Positions 33,283 through 46,545 of a DNA stretch of 64,000 nucleotides are shown here, one piece after another. The DNA lies in assembly GCF_002575655.3 (NCBI RefSeq), contig NC_053037.3, positions 572,796,880 to 572,860,879 of the forward strand, read 5' to 3'. The position numbers and the translations under genes are program-made. Under the pieces are notes generated by a model. It was not told the DNA's origin. It did no database searches and saw only the letters and a program-made list of their open reading frames with translations. The stretch is from Aegilops tauschii subsp. strangulata (taxonomy: Eukaryota > Streptophyta > Magnoliopsida > Poales > Poaceae). Within the stretch, counting starts at the first letter, position 1. Each line of letters starts with the position of its first letter.

Positions 33283-36230
33283 TAAAAAAGGGGACGCGTG
33301 GCGGCACGTAATTGGTAAGTAGAACACCCATGGTTTCAATAATACTTGTGCTTCCGATTTGTAATGCGACAGCACTTGTTCCAAAATGACTTTGTTGATT
33401 GCTAATGTGCGCAACTTCGCAATCGGACAGAAAAATTACCACAGCATGTTGGTGCCATGTCATGACACCATGCCAAGTTTCATGATTTTCACGCATGTTT
33501 TGGATTTACAGGAATTAAAAAACCAAGTTTCTCAATCTTTCCGGCCGAGCCACGACGCCCAGATGTTTGAATTTCATTCCCATTTCTTGCATGGGACCTA
33601 GAAATTCACTCAAGCACACACATGTGATTTTTTAACCAACTTTGGTGCACTGGAGCATGTGCTTGTAGTTCAAATTTGAATTATGCACATTAGATGCCCA
33701 GAAACTCAATTAATGTATAAGAAAGGCCAAACAAACCCTGAAAAATTCCAAAATTAAACACAACACTACTGTTGTTCTGTGTTGACACTAGATTTTTTTT
33801 GAAAGCAATAAGAGGCAACGGATATCGTTCCGTCCCCAAAGGTGGCACGTTCCCTACCGAAACCATCACGCTTGTTGTGAGAAGCTCTGGTTTGTGAGAA
33901 GCTTATACCAAAACCTGCCCCAAATGGGACAAAAATTTTACCACGGCATGTTGATGACGCTCCATGATAGCATGCCAACTTTCATGAATTTCAGACGAGT
34001 CTTGGATTTACTAGAGTTTAAAAACCAGGAATCTCAACGTTTTGCCGGCAATCAACAGTGCCCTGGTGTTTGAATTTCATTCACATTTCTTGCACGGGAC
34101 CTAGAAATTCACCCAAGGACACACATGTGATTTTTCAACCAACTTTGGTGCACTGGAGCATGTGCTTGTAGTTCAAATTTGAATTATGCACATTAAATGC
34201 CCAAAAACTCAATTAATGTATATAAAAGGCCAAACGAACCCCGAAAAATTCCAATATTAAACACAACACTATTGTTGTTCTATGTTGACACTAGAAATTT
34301 TTTGAAATCAATAAGAGGCAACGGATATCATTCCGTCCCCAAAGGTGGCACGTTCTCTACCGAAACCATCACACTTGTTGTGAGAAGCTCTGGTATGTGA
34401 GAAGCTTATACCCAAACCTGCCCCAAATGGGACAAAAATTTTACCACGGCATGTTGATGCAGCTCCATGATAGCATGCCAAGTTTCACGAATTTCAGACG
34501 AGTTTTGGATTTGCTAGAATTTAAAAACCAGGTATCTCAATGTTTTGCCGGCAATCAACAGTGCCCTGGTGTTTGAATTTCATCCCCATTTCTTGCATGG
34601 GACCTAGAAATTCACCCAAGGACACACATGTGATTTTTCAACAAACTTTGGTGCACTGGAGCATGTGCTTGTAATTCAAATTTGAATTATGCACATTAAA
34701 TGCCCAGAAACTCAATTAATGTATAAGAAAGGCCAAACAAACCCCGAAAAATTCCAAAATTAAACACAACACTACTGTTGTTCTATGTTGACACTAGATT
34801 TTTTTTGAAAGCAATAAGAGGCAACGGATATCGTTCCGTCCCCAAAGATGGCACGTTCCCTACCGAAACCATCACGCTTGTTGTGAGAAGATCCGGTTTG
34901 TGAGAAGCTTATACCCAAACCTGCCCCAAATGGGACAAAATTTTTACCATGGCATGTTGATGCCGCTCCATGATAGCATGCCAACTTTCATGAATTTCAG
35001 ACGAGTTTTGGATTTACTAGAATTTAAAAACCAGGCATCTCAACGGTTTGCCGGCAATCAACAGTGCCCTGGTGTTTGAATTTCATTCCCATTTCTTGCA
35101 TGGGACCTAAAAATTCACCCATGGACACACATGTGATTTTTCAACCAACTTTGGTGCACTAGAGCATGTGCTTGTAGTTCAAATTTGAATTATGCACATT
35201 AAATGCCCAGAAACCCAATTAATGTATAAAAAAGGCCAAACGAAACCCGAAAAATTCCAAAATTAAACACAACACTCCTGTTGTTCTATGTTGACACTCG
35301 AAGAATTATGAAAGCAATAAGAGGCAACGGATATTGTTTCGTCGCCAAAGGTGGCACGTTCCCTACCGAAGCCATCACGCTTGTTGTGAGAAGCTCTGGT
35401 TTGTTAGAAGCTTATACCCAAACCCGCCCCAAATGGGACAATTTTTTTACCACAGAATGTTGATGCCGCTCCATGATAGCATGCCAAGTTTCATGAATTT
35501 CAGATGAGTTTTGAATTTACTAGAATTTAAAAACCAGGTATCTCAATGTTTTGCTGGCAATCAACAATGCCCTGGTGTTTGAAATTCATTCCCTTTTCTT
35601 GCATGGGACCTAAGCATGCATCCAAGGACATAGATTTGATTTTTCAACCAATTTATATGCACTGGAGCATGTGCATGTATTTCAAATTTGAATTATGCAC
35701 ATAAAATGCCTAGAAAACCCAGTTAATGTATAAAAATGTCCAAACGAACCCCGAAAAATTCCAAAACTTAACACAACACTCCTGTTGTTCTATGTTGGCA
35801 CTAGAAATTTTTTGAAAGCAATAAGAGGCAACGGATATCGTTTCGTCCCCAAAGGTGGCACGTTCCGTACCGAAACCATCACGCTTGTTGCGAGAAGCTC
35901 TGGTTTGTGAGAAGCTTATACCCAAACCTGCCCCAAATGGGACAAATTTTTTACCACGTCATGTTGATGCCGCTCCATGATAGCATGCCAAGTTTCATGA
36001 ATTTCAGACGAGTTTTGGATTTACTGGAATTTAAAAACCAGGTATCTCAACGTTTTGCCGGCAATCAACAGTGCCCTGGTGTTTAAAATTCAATCCCATT
36101 TCTTGCATGGGACCTAAGCATGCACCCAAGGACACATATTTGATTTTTCAACCAATTTAAATGCACCGGAGCATGTGCTGTAGTTTAATTTTGAATTGTG
36201 CACCTGAAATGGCTAGAAAACCAATTTAAT
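33283..36230. repeat. Right array of ~505-bp tandem repeats (six units)
   Basis: Units start near 33283 (a diverged, partial first unit with its own variants such as CAATCGGACAG and GGCCGAGCCACGACG), 33769, 34271, 34777, 35280 and 35784. Landmarks are the same as in the left array. The last three units match the three units at 1-1448 almost base for base, so the two arrays are copies of one array. Whether this is a true satellite or part of a larger element is not clear. Confidence 0.9.
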
Positions 36231-37011
36231 GTATAAAATGTCCAAACAAACCCTGAATAATTCCAATTCTTTTACGATACACATATAGTTGCATGTTCAC
36301 TGCAGATAAAAGGTCTAGCAATTCAAACACCGTCCATTGCCGCTGTGACCCCATTATGTAATTCAAATCAAGATGAAAAATCAAGTAGATCCCACACGGC
36401 TTATTATCACCAACCGTGTGAGATGTAGTACAAAATATCCTGGAGCACCGTCGGTGTATAGTACGCCTATGGCTTACGCGAGAAGGTGCGTCGGCTACAG
36501 TCCACAGCCAGCCTGTCAAGCACACTAGCTCGCTCCCCAAATACTCCCGCCTCTGCATCCCTCGCAATCTCAAAAATATTACTGCCTCGTAATCTCGAAA
36601 ATATCTACCGCCTGGAAGGTTTTAATATTTCATAGCATACGATTAGTATGTGCGGACCGTGTGCGATGTCTGTTACTCCCGCTCTGCTTCAGTCCCTTGA
36701 TTCAAATTTTCAGTAGCCCCGGCATTTTACTCCCGCCTCTGCATCCCTCCCAATCTCAAAAATATCTGCTCGCCCTTGATCCAAATTTTCAGTAGCCCCA
36801 CCTTTTTCCTCCCGCCTAGTAAAATTTTCAGTTGCCGCAGTATTTCCTCAAACACCACCTTGCCCCCGCCCCCCTCCACACACACCACACACTCCCCAAA
36901 ACCTCCGCTCAAACAGACACACACAACCCTCGAAACCATTGGTAGGTCGCCGCCATCACCGGCACCTCCATCCTCAACCTCTGCCTATGTGCCGGGGAGC
37001 TCGAGGAGCCA
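36231..37011 (+). other. Upstream region and 5' leader of AP2/ERF copy 2
   Basis: Aligns to 1449-2067 and additionally keeps about 230 bp that the left copy has lost (36842-37071): a CCCCCTCCACACACACC-rich leader ending in CTCGAGGAGCCA immediately before the ATG at 37012. The CTCCCGCCTCTGCATCCCTC motif is again present twice (36543 and 36730). Promoter position is inferred, not seen. Confidence 0.45.
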
Positions 37012-37816
37012 ATGGACAAAAAGAGGTTTATCGCGGCCTTTTCACCCGACGCTGGCGAGGTGGCTGGCGAGGTGTCCCCATCGTCCTTCGCGGGCTCGAT
37101 CCTCCGTCGCCGGTCCCCCGATCTGCCTGCCGTCGCGCCCCTATGCCGGTTCGAGGACTTCCCCGTCCTCCCTCGGACCCGGCAGCTGATGAGGTCCTAC
37201 CTCGGGGTCCGGCAGCGGTGGTGGGGGACGTGGGTCGCCGAGATTATAGATCAGGAGACCCACACCCGCCGGTGGCTCGGTAGCTTCCACACGGCCGAGC
37301 TCGCGGCCATGGAGTACGACCGCTGGCAGGTCTGCTACCACGGCGCGGCGGCTAGGCTCAGTTTCCCCTTCGACACATGTACGGTCGACCTCGTTCCACC
37401 AGAGCCAGGGGTGATGAGCTCGGCTATGGCGCAAGAGGACCGAGGCCGCCGACAAGGCCTACATGCAAGAGCTCCGTCGGCAGCATCCGGAGCTCGTGGA
37501 GGCGGAGCGGGTGATCTTTGCCAGCGCGGACGGCGGCGAGGTTATCGCGCTCTCCTCCCATGACGAGGTCGAAGGCGGCGAGGACGGCAACGAGGTTATC
37601 GCGCTCTCCTCCGATGACGAGGTCGAAGGTGGCGGCGACGGCGGCGCGGAGGGCGTCGTGGTGGGCCCCGAGGACGAGGAGATCGACGTCGACGAGTGGA
37701 GGAGTGCCTTCCCCAACGACCCCGACGACGGCACCGGCTCGGACCCGGCTCGCGACACACTGTACATGACGAGGAAGGATTGGCTCGACCTCTACTTCGA
37801 CCGAGAAGTAGTTTAG
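37012..37816 (+). pseudogene. AP2/ERF-domain transcription factor, copy 2 (26-bp deletion, frameshifted)
   Basis: ATG at 37012 opens MDKKRFIAAF, then an AP2/ERF domain at about residues 62-120 (YLGVRQRWWGTWVAEI, RRWLGSF, AAMEYDRW, GAAARLSFPF). After residue ~143 a 26-bp deletion relative to copy 1, between CGAGGC direct repeats at about 37440, throws the frame out. The original frame resumes from 37463 with two EVIALSS blocks, an acidic stretch, and a C-terminus ending in YMTRKDWLDLYFDREVV with TAG at 37814. Copy 1 lacks the start but is intact at this point; copy 2 has the start and the correct C-terminus. A truncated protein keeping the whole DNA-binding domain could still be made from the ATG here. 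That is an inference. Confidence 0.85.
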
Positions 37817-37975
37817 CTTAGTTTAAATTTATGTTTTACGTTCGGGTATGCAAAACTATCTATGTTTATGTTTGAATGCATGCTACTTTCGGTTGTACCT
37901 GCTTTGAACTTGATTACATTGAAGCTTACAACGTTAAGTTTAGTGGATCAAGTAGAAAAGGCCAAAATTTGTTAG
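37817..37975. other. 3' flank of AP2/ERF copy 2
   Basis: AT-rich, matching 2832-2995. No gene or clear signal is recognised. Confidence 0.4.
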
Positions 37976-38338
37976 ACTATTCGTCACCCTTGGTGAGGAA
38001 TAGTTATTCTTCACCCACCTATATTTTAACATCTATGCACCGTAATTTTACGTTTCGTAAATTTTGTCTTATTTTAAACATAAAAAGAGAACGTAAGAAA
38101 ACCAATAATCGTCGTAAAAAATATTTTATGTTACATAAAACTACAAATGTAAAAACATAGTGTAAAATGTACATAAAGTACAATTTTTGACCTATATATT
38201 TTTTGTTATGCCAAATTTTATGCAGTAAATCAATATGAATGTAACCATTTGTATTTCAAATATAATTTATTTATGAAATGATCGTAAGGTTACCTCGGAT
38301 GAAGAATAACGTATTCTGCACCCTAGGTGATGAATAGT
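37976..38338. mobile_element. MITE A, copy 2 (about 363 bp)
   Basis: Same inverted ends as the element at 2996 (ACTATTCGTCACCC at the left, GGTGATGAATAGT at the right). It is about 19 bp longer because of the interval CTACAAATGTAAAAACATAG, absent from copy 1. Non-coding. Confidence 0.75.
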
Positions 38339-38367
38339 AACAGTATATATATATATATAAATATATA

Positions 38368-38611
38368 ACGCTATTCTAAGCGTGAGTGTAGAATAGCTTA
38401 TCCTACACTCCCTAGTAACGCTATGTACAAATTCTAGTAAAACGGTGTATAAAATGTAGTAATTAAAAAAATATTTTTTTATCATCCATGTTTGTAATTT
38501 ACTACATTTTTATGAAAATTAATATATTTTACATAGTGTGTTACCATATTTTGTATGTACCGTTATTGGGATGTAGAATAAGTTATTCTACACTCAGGCT
38601 TAGTGTAGCAT
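38368..38611. mobile_element. MITE B, copy 2 (complete)
   Basis: Complete left end ACGCTATTCTAAGCGTGAGT and right end CACTCAGGCTTAGTGTAGCAT, as at 3429. It is preceded by a short TA tract and followed by GTGTGTGTATATA... up to about 38662. Non-coding. Confidence 0.75.
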
Positions 38612-38613
38612 TA

Positions 38614-38664
<51 letters not shown>

Positions 38665-41600
38665 CTATTCTGTTTCGCGTAATAAAATATTATTCTGTTA
38701 CCCTACTTGAACTGATGGTTTCAAGCGGTTGTACTGATGATTTTCATCTCGTCGAACTGATCGTCTTTTCGTCGGAATGGGGCGTGTAATATATCGTTGA
38801 AAAACTCTTAACATCTAAATTACAGTCATATAGGAATTGTTTTGCAAAATCATCACGGTTTAAGAGCATTTTTGAAAATACCGTTTTTTTCTAAACCGAA
38901 AACGCGAATCGTATTTCGGACTCAGTTTCCAAACAGTTTGTCAGAATTGAGCAACTAAGATGGCATTGGAAAGATGGTAAAAATCCGCATCTTCCATGTA
39001 TCTACTGTTTTTTCAAATTATATACAATTTAAAAGTAATTTGAAAAACGGTGAAATTATTGGCGAAACGTATTTTCTTGTTTTTTTCCAAACGGTCTGTT
39101 GGATTGATGCAAATGATACGGCATTGGAAAGCTATGGAAAATGCGCAACTTTTTCGTATATAAATGTTTTTCTAATTCCTTACGGTTTAAAAACGAATTC
39201 GAATACGGTCAAATTTGATTTTGAATGCGATTCTTTTAAAAAGTTGTCGAAATGGGGCAAATAATATACCGTTGGATAGCTATCGAAAACGCAAAACTTA
39301 GTAATGTTGAATGTTTTCTCAAATTCACAATCGTTGATGAGTAATTTCAAATACGGTCAGAAACGTCGTGCTGTTTTCCTGTCCAAAAAAAAAAACAGAG
39401 TACTTGTACTGATATGTGTGTGTGTTTGTACCGATGTATTTTTCATAGAGTAATTTAGAAAGGTTCCAAAAAAGAGTACTTGCACTGATGTCCGTATGGT
39501 TTTGTACTGAGCGTGTTTTCACGAGAATTCCTTATTTTTTTCTTTCAAAAGAGTAGCAACATACCCCTTTTTTTGACAAATATCTCCTCCTTTATTCATT
39601 GATCAAAATGGTGTTATCATCATCCCCGAACTTGTGTGGTTTATATCGTTGAACTGAATGAATTTTCTTAAAACAAAGAAACTGTTTTGTGTGTCTCGTT
39701 TTTTTCAACTTCAACGATGGTATGGACTTGTCTCATTTTACATCTTGAACTTTTACCATTTTGAATTTCTGTGGGGCAAATAATATACATGCCCTCTAGA
39801 GTTTGTACTGATGTGAATCCTTTCAAACTTGCGTGGCTTACATCATTGAATGGGCTGTATTCTTTTCACCACCACCATTGTTTTATCTATTTCTTTTCGA
39901 ACTTGCGTGGCTTAAATCATTGAACAGGCTGTAGGTGGATATGTACTAATGAAGCGACAAAAGAAACACAATACACATGAACTGATAACAAACTTGCACA
40001 GGACCTAACAACAAGAACACACATGAACTAACAACGATAACAAATTTGCAGGCGACCTGACAACAAGAACACAAATGAACTTAAAACAAAAATATAAATG
40101 GTGACCAGCTCGGCGGCGTACTGCATCACGCAGGAGCGGCAACCAATTAGTCAGCTCGTCGAGGCCGCCAATACGCAGGAGAGCATGGTGAGGGCAACAA
40201 TAGAGGGAGGCTGCGTGTGGTGGTCATGGAAACACCGTGGGGGTTGAGCCACAACTGTGGTTGATGGCAAGCCGGCACGACACGACGAGCAGCTTGAGGA
40301 CGAGTGGGCGGTGCACGACATGTCACTTTAGATACGCCTATTGGACTGATTTCCTTCTTCCATCTGGACGGATCAATTGCAGAACTTGCTATTAGAAACA
40401 GTAAAGATACAAAATAGTCGTGTGCTCAAACTTGAAGTAAGATATGATTTCATGTCCTTATCCATTATTAAAATCATACTATGTACATTTTTAGAATACT
40501 TGCTCTCAGTACTAGTCATTCTACTTAGTTATCCAAAACGGTTGTGAATGCTACATCCATTTTTCTCAAGAAAATGTAACATATAAGTTTTATACAGACA
40601 AAAATATGCACCCTCAAGAAAATGTAACTATAAGTTTTATACAGACAGAAATATGCACCAAAAGATATACCCAAAATTCTAGTTTTACAGCATCGGAAGA
40701 AACAAATAATTTGATGCCAACCTAAGTGAGCACTGAAAGATGCAAAGAAGAGCCTTTTTTGAGAATTTGACTTCAGTACATGTTTTGCTTTACAAATTGA
40801 TAAACCAAGAGACAGTACAGGTGCTCATTTCTCATGCTTAACCACAAGCACACGTTTGTTCTATAGGAAGCTAGAAACATAAAAGGGAAATTGGACTTAC
40901 GACGAGGAAGTAGATGTACTAAAAAGCATATGAAAGATGAACTGAAAAAGTTGAAGCTCCAGATCCTCATGACGAACTGGAGTTGTGAATGGTGGTGAAG
41001 CTTCACATCCTTCATCGTCAACGAGCTCCTGCCATGAGCCAAAATCACAAACTTCAAACAATTTATAAAGGAAACAGTTCTTGAAATTGGGTTGAGCTTA
41101 AATTGTTCAGATTTTTGAACTCCTGCAGCAGCTATACTTGAACTTGCGCGACACATTTTTGAAAGTATCTGATGTTCAGAATACGCTATATGAAAAGAGG
41201 AAGGGGTAGCACACTAAGAGACATAGGCAAAAGAGAGAAAATCATGATCTATTAGCTAGGTGGTTGAACTGGCGACACCGCTGCACCATATCGCCCAGCT
41301 CCTTCTCGATGGCCTACTTCTTGTGATTGCCGACGAGCACCCTGGGCTTCACCATGAACCTGGTTAAAAGATATATGGGACTAGACCCTGTAGATTTAAA
41401 TGAACTCTCACTAGAAGTAATTTGTGTACTTCCCATGTAGTACTACATGGACTTGCTGTAAAATACATGGACAATGTAATAATTTTGAAGTTAATTATAT
41501 GATCATCTCAAGGAGCTCAAGTTGGACTGAAACTCACTCGATAACTGAAACAACTAGGGTGAGGGGTGGGATCCAGGGTGCTGCTGGCAATGAACGGCCA

Positions 41601-43574
41601 GGGGTGGTGGCGTTGTACGGCCTGGCGATGCAATTAAACTGCTGTGCGATCAAAATTACAGCTGCAAGCTAGCAAGATATTGTAGTTTATTGTTTTGCAC
41701 TATGGTCATGGAGTCAAATTAGATCAAACATGCCAGGCATATAAAATTTGTTGTTTGATGTTACCATGAGCAGTGGTTACATAATAAATTCAAAGAAAAA
41801 CAAAACATGGCAGCAACATCATAGATAGTAGTAACGGCAATTCACTTGGAAGCATCTGCTACCAAAAATGTACTAGCAACGAGAAATTCATTTGGAAGCA
41901 ACCACTATATATACGTGATTCCAAAAATGTTCCCCAACCTGTACTGAGCAGTTTCAGAGCCTGTACTGACAATGAACTGATCTGTTATGTTTTAACACAT
42001 AGATTGTACTGTTCATTACGGACTGTTGATATAAATACATATTGAACTTCTACACTAAAAGAAAATTCACTAATAAATAACACTTCTCTTGAGCAAGCAA
42101 ATAAGTGTTGCATGAAATACATCAAATACTGAGAGCAATCTAACAAGTGTCACATGAAAATGGAGGAAAGTGCAAGAACTATTAAAGCAAGGAATACGTT
42201 TGAAGTAATCAGGAAGACCGCATCAAGAATTGAACTGAAATAATTTTTAGTTTTTGAACTGAACAAAAGAAATTGGATGCGTGATGACTCTGACTCTCAT
42301 CCATGATCACATGATAATGTCTTTGAACTGAACTAAGCATCCCCCCGTTGTAGCAAAATTGTATGGTCAAAATTCATCTAGAATATAGGAACAACAACAT
42401 CAAATTTTATCAAAATAGTTTGGTTCTCGTAGGCATTTCGACTAGCAACTATAGAGCATCAAATTTAGCACATAAGTAGCATGAGATTTGCATGAGCATC
42501 AGCAAAAAGAAATAGCAACTCCCTTTGTGGCGGAGGTGAACGGCTTTGTGCTGGTAAGGGTGATCTGCTTGAGCGTTGCATTGTCAAACGGCCTTGTGTG
42601 AAGGCAGTGAATGGCCTGGGCAGTGCACACAGAGAGTGCCAGGCACGGGACCACAGCGGCTGCCGGCGACAATGGGTTGCACGAGCAGGGCAGTGCCCAG
42701 ATCGAACTTACGTGGAGATGGCCACCAGCGGGAAGCAGGGCTTGCACGACGGCGGGATGCAAGTCCCTTTTTCCCCCATGCTTGCTCCACCACCTGATGG
42801 GGCGCGTCGGTGTCTTCAAAGTGGATGACGTCGGAGGAAGGGCAGGAGCCACAGGGGAAGACCTATAGAAAAATCAAAAGAGAAAATTTAAGGAGAAGAA
42901 CATTACCAGTTTGCAACCATTGAAGAATTAAGTTCCTATGGCTAGTAGTTATGCATGTTTTAAGTGAGGAGGCGCTCGTCCGGTGGCGTTATCAAGGAGA
43001 GATTGGGGTGGCACTGTGAGGCCATGATGCGGGCGTCGCTGAACTGATGTGAATTTTCTTGCCAAACTGCTGTGCAATCACGGAGGGAGTGAGCTACCAT
43101 ATAATATAAAGTCAAACTCTGACACACATCAAAATATTTTTCACGGTTGTTCTGTATGAACTAAAGACAAAATACACATTGAACTGATAATAATGTATTA
43201 ATTTTTCATATAGGAAACATATTCTTCTCCACATGAACGGATATTCTAACACACAGAGAAATGTTTCCATGTTTTTCTAAGAACAAAGGATAGAATAAAT
43301 AGTGATTTTCCAGGGTCTCATTGCAGCCCTGCTTCGCATTTAATTGAGGATTCATGTGACACTTGCTTCCCATTTTCATCAGTACTAGTATGACTCAACA
43401 ATAAGTTCAAAATTGTAGACGGTATCCTTGTCAGTACGACGCAACAGTACTAGTGCTCTTTTTTCCAAAAAATTGTGTGTTATAATAGAAGCATTTTTCC
43501 TATATGGATGTTACTCTTAACATTAAGAATAGTACCGACCAGTACTAGTATTTGTGTAAATTGTACTGATCAGT
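38612..43574. repeat. Unit 4 of the ~5.85-kb repeat (most complete copy)
   Basis: Collinear with units 1-3. It retains both small blocks that units 1/2 and unit 3 have separately lost (near 43060-43240 and 43268-43312), so it is closest to the ancestral form. A 46-bp block around GAGTGGTGGCTGTGAACGGCC, present in units 1-3 near 6590, is deleted here near 41624. The reverse-strand candidate exon recurs at 40901-41028. No complete gene is recognised. Confidence 0.85.
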
Positions 43575-44289
43575 CACTACCGGAAAACGTGCCTACCCCG
43601 ACGGCCAGACCTATGCCTACGGCTGCCGTCGGCCTAGTTAGCGCTATGCCGACAGCCCAGTCCTGGCCGTCGGCTTAGCCTGGCCGTCGGGTTACACCGA
43701 TCTACGCCGACGGCAGCCGTCGGCACACAACGGCCGTCGACCTAGATGCAGAGATGCCAACAGCAGCCGTCGGCACAAATCCGCCGTCGGTATACCTGTG
43801 GGCCCGGCAACCCCGCCCGTGACAAGCGGCTAACGCCGTCAAACCTATGCCGACGGTCGGGACGGGCGGCCGTCGGCATATCTCCGCATGCCACGTCACC
43901 GATCCGCGGCGTATGTATGCCGACGGCAGCCGTCGGCATAGGTGCCTGCCACGTCACCGATCTGCGGCACGGCGCCCACCAAAACCCTACCGTCTCTATG
44001 CCGATGGCAATGCCGTCGGCATAGATATTTTTTTACATGCGTTTTTCTGCTTATGTTTTTATGCTTTTTTTCCATATGTTTTTATGCTTTTTTTAATATG
44101 TTTTTATGCTTTTTTATGTATTATATGAATATATATGTAGTTTGTAATTTTTTCCATAGATTATGAATATATATATATATATATATATAGTTTGTATTTT
44201 TTTCGAGCACATTAATAATGTGCTGTCATGTTCTTTTGAATATAGGAACTTATATTTTATTAAAATCAAAAACAACTATGCGACAGAAG

Positions 44290-46545
44290 TTTAGTGGCAG
44301 TTGCAAACGCCCGGCACCCGTCTCCGGAGTGTGACTCCCTCACGTCTGCGGTGTGCCCCTCTCACGGACGGCGCCGCCGCCAGGATCTGGAGGGCGGAAA
44401 CAGCCGCATCGGGTCTATACGGTGGGGATGTTGCTCCCAAGTGTTTCTATGGGATGACCTACCACAACCGGGTGGTGTTGTGGCATGTCCGAAGAGGCGG
44501 CACCCATCTCCGGGGCGTGGCCCCCCTAACGGACGGCGCCGCCGCCGGCACCTGGAGGGAGAAAACGGACGCATCGGGTCTACACGGAGAGGATGTAGCT
44601 GTGGGTTTAGCCCGGATGTTGCTCCCATGTGTCCCTCTGAGCTGACCTGACACAACCGGGTGGAGAGGTCCACTGGTCAAAGCCCGTCCGTGCAAAGTCA
44701 AAGGCTAGATCCCGTTGTCTAATGCTACAGGGTTAGGCGGGACGGGGTCCCTGGGGGGGGGGGGGGCGGGTAGCAATGCCACCGGAGCGTCGCACCGGCC
44801 CCTCATACATGTGGGGTGGTGTTGTGGCATGTCCGAAGAGGCGGCACGCGTCTCCGGGGTGTGCCCCCCCTCACGGACGGCGATGACACAGTAGTAGACG
44901 TTCCGCGGTAACGGTGCGGCGTGAAAATTATTAAATACTTGGATCGCGATAAAATCATGACTTTTTAGACGACGTGGGCACATGTGCTATAAGACCGATG
45001 GTAATTTTTCATAATTTTTTGTGATGGAGAAGTATCCGAAGAATTCCCTCTACGCAGATTGCCCCTCGCATGTCTACGACTATTGCCGGCGGCCTCCGTG
45101 GGCTAGCATGCTGCCAATGTTGCACACGCGGCTTCTCACAAGTCTGAAGGTGTTGTGGCGGTTGCAAACGGCCGGCACGCGTCTCCGGGGCGTGGCCTCC
45201 CAGCTCACGGACGGCGCCGGCGGCGACACCTGGATGGGGGAAACGGACGCGTCGGGTCTACACGGAGGGGATGTAGCTGTGGGTTTGGCCCGGATGTTGC
45301 TCCCAGGTGTCCCTCTGTGCTGACCTGACACAACCGGGTGGAGAGGTCCACTGGTCAAAGCCCGTCCATGCAAAGTCAAAGGGCTAGATCTCGTGGTCAA
45401 ATGCTCCAGGGTTAGGCGCGACGAGGGCCCTGGTGGGGGGGTAGCAATGCCACCGGAGCGTCGCACCGGCCCCTCCTACATGCGGGGTGGTGTTGTGGCA
45501 TGTCTAAAGAGGCGGCACGCGTCTCCGGGGTGTGGCCCCCCTCACGGACGCCGCCGCCGCCGGCACCTAGAGGGGGGAAATGGACGCGTTTGGTCTACAC
45601 GGAGGGGATGTAGCTGTGGGTTTGGCCCGGATGTTGCTCCCAGGTGTCCCTCTGTGCTGACATGTCACAACCGGGTGGAGAGGTCCACTGGTCAAAGCCC
45701 GCCCGTGGGAAGTCAAAGGGCTAGATCTCGTGGTTAACCGCTCTAGGGTTAGGCGGGACGAGGGCCCTGGGGGGTAGCAATGCCACCGGAGCGTCGCACC
45801 GAGCCCTCATACATGAGGGGTGGTGTTGTGGCATATCCGAAGAGGTGGCACGCGTCTCCGAGGGGTGCCCCCCTCACGGACGGCGATGACACAGTAGTAG
45901 ACGTTCTGCGGTAACGTTGCGGCATGAATATTATTAAATACTCGGATAGCGATAAAATCATGAGTTTTTTACACGACGTGGGCACATGTTCTATAGGAAC
46001 GATGGTAATTTTTCATAACTTTTGGTGATGGAGAAGTATCCGAACAATTCCCTCAACGCGGATTGCCCTTCGCATGTCTACAACTGTGACCGACGGCCTC
46101 CGTGGGCTAGCATGCCGCCAACCTTGCGTACGCGGATTCTCACAAGTCTAGAGGTGTTGTGGTGGTTGCAAACGCCCGGCACGCGTCTCTGGGGCGTGGC
46201 CTCCCAGCTCACGGACGGCGCCGCCGGCACCTGGAGGGGGGAAACGGACACGTCGGTTCTACACGGAGGGGATGTAGCTGTGGGTTTGGCCCGGATGTTG
46301 CTCCCAGGTGTCCCTCTGTGCTAACATGACACAACCGGGTGGAGAGGTCCACTGGTCAAAGCCCGCCCGTGGGAAGTCAATGGGCTAGATCTCATGGTCA
46401 ACCGCTCCAGGGTTAGGCGGGACGAGGGCCCTGGGGGGGGGGGGGGTAGCAATGCCACCGGAGCATCGCACCGACCCCTCATACATGCGGGGTGGTGTTG
46501 TGGCATGTCCAAAGAGGTGGCACGCGTCTCCGGCCGCCCCTGCCT
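44290..46545. repeat. ~337-bp internal tandem repeats of the CACTA
   Basis: Recurring landmarks: GGTGTTGTGGCATGTCCGAAG or its alternative GTTGCAAACGCCCGGCA, then CGTCTCCGGGGCGTGGCC, CACGGACGGCGCC, GGTCCACTGGTCAAAGCCCG and AATGCCACCGGAGCGTCGC. Copies of the TGTTGTGGCATGTCC/GTTGCAAACG point fall near 44310, 44480, 44820, 45155, 45490, 45830, 46160 and 46495. The two versions alternate irregularly. Poly-G runs of 10-16 bases occur near 44752 and 46432. The same array, shorter, is at 20960-22223. Confidence 0.85.

Larger units (their letters stand above)
34772..45558. repeat. Right copy of the duplicated locus
   Basis: Collinear with the left copy: array, AP2/ERF gene, MITE A, MITE B, one 5.85-kb unit and the CACTA left part. 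It aligns to 1-22223, except that the left copy has two extra 5.85-kb units and each copy has private small deletions. The offset is about 34772 through the array and 35036 in the early part of the unit. The alignment ends at the CACTA joint (22223 and 45558). Confidence 0.9.
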
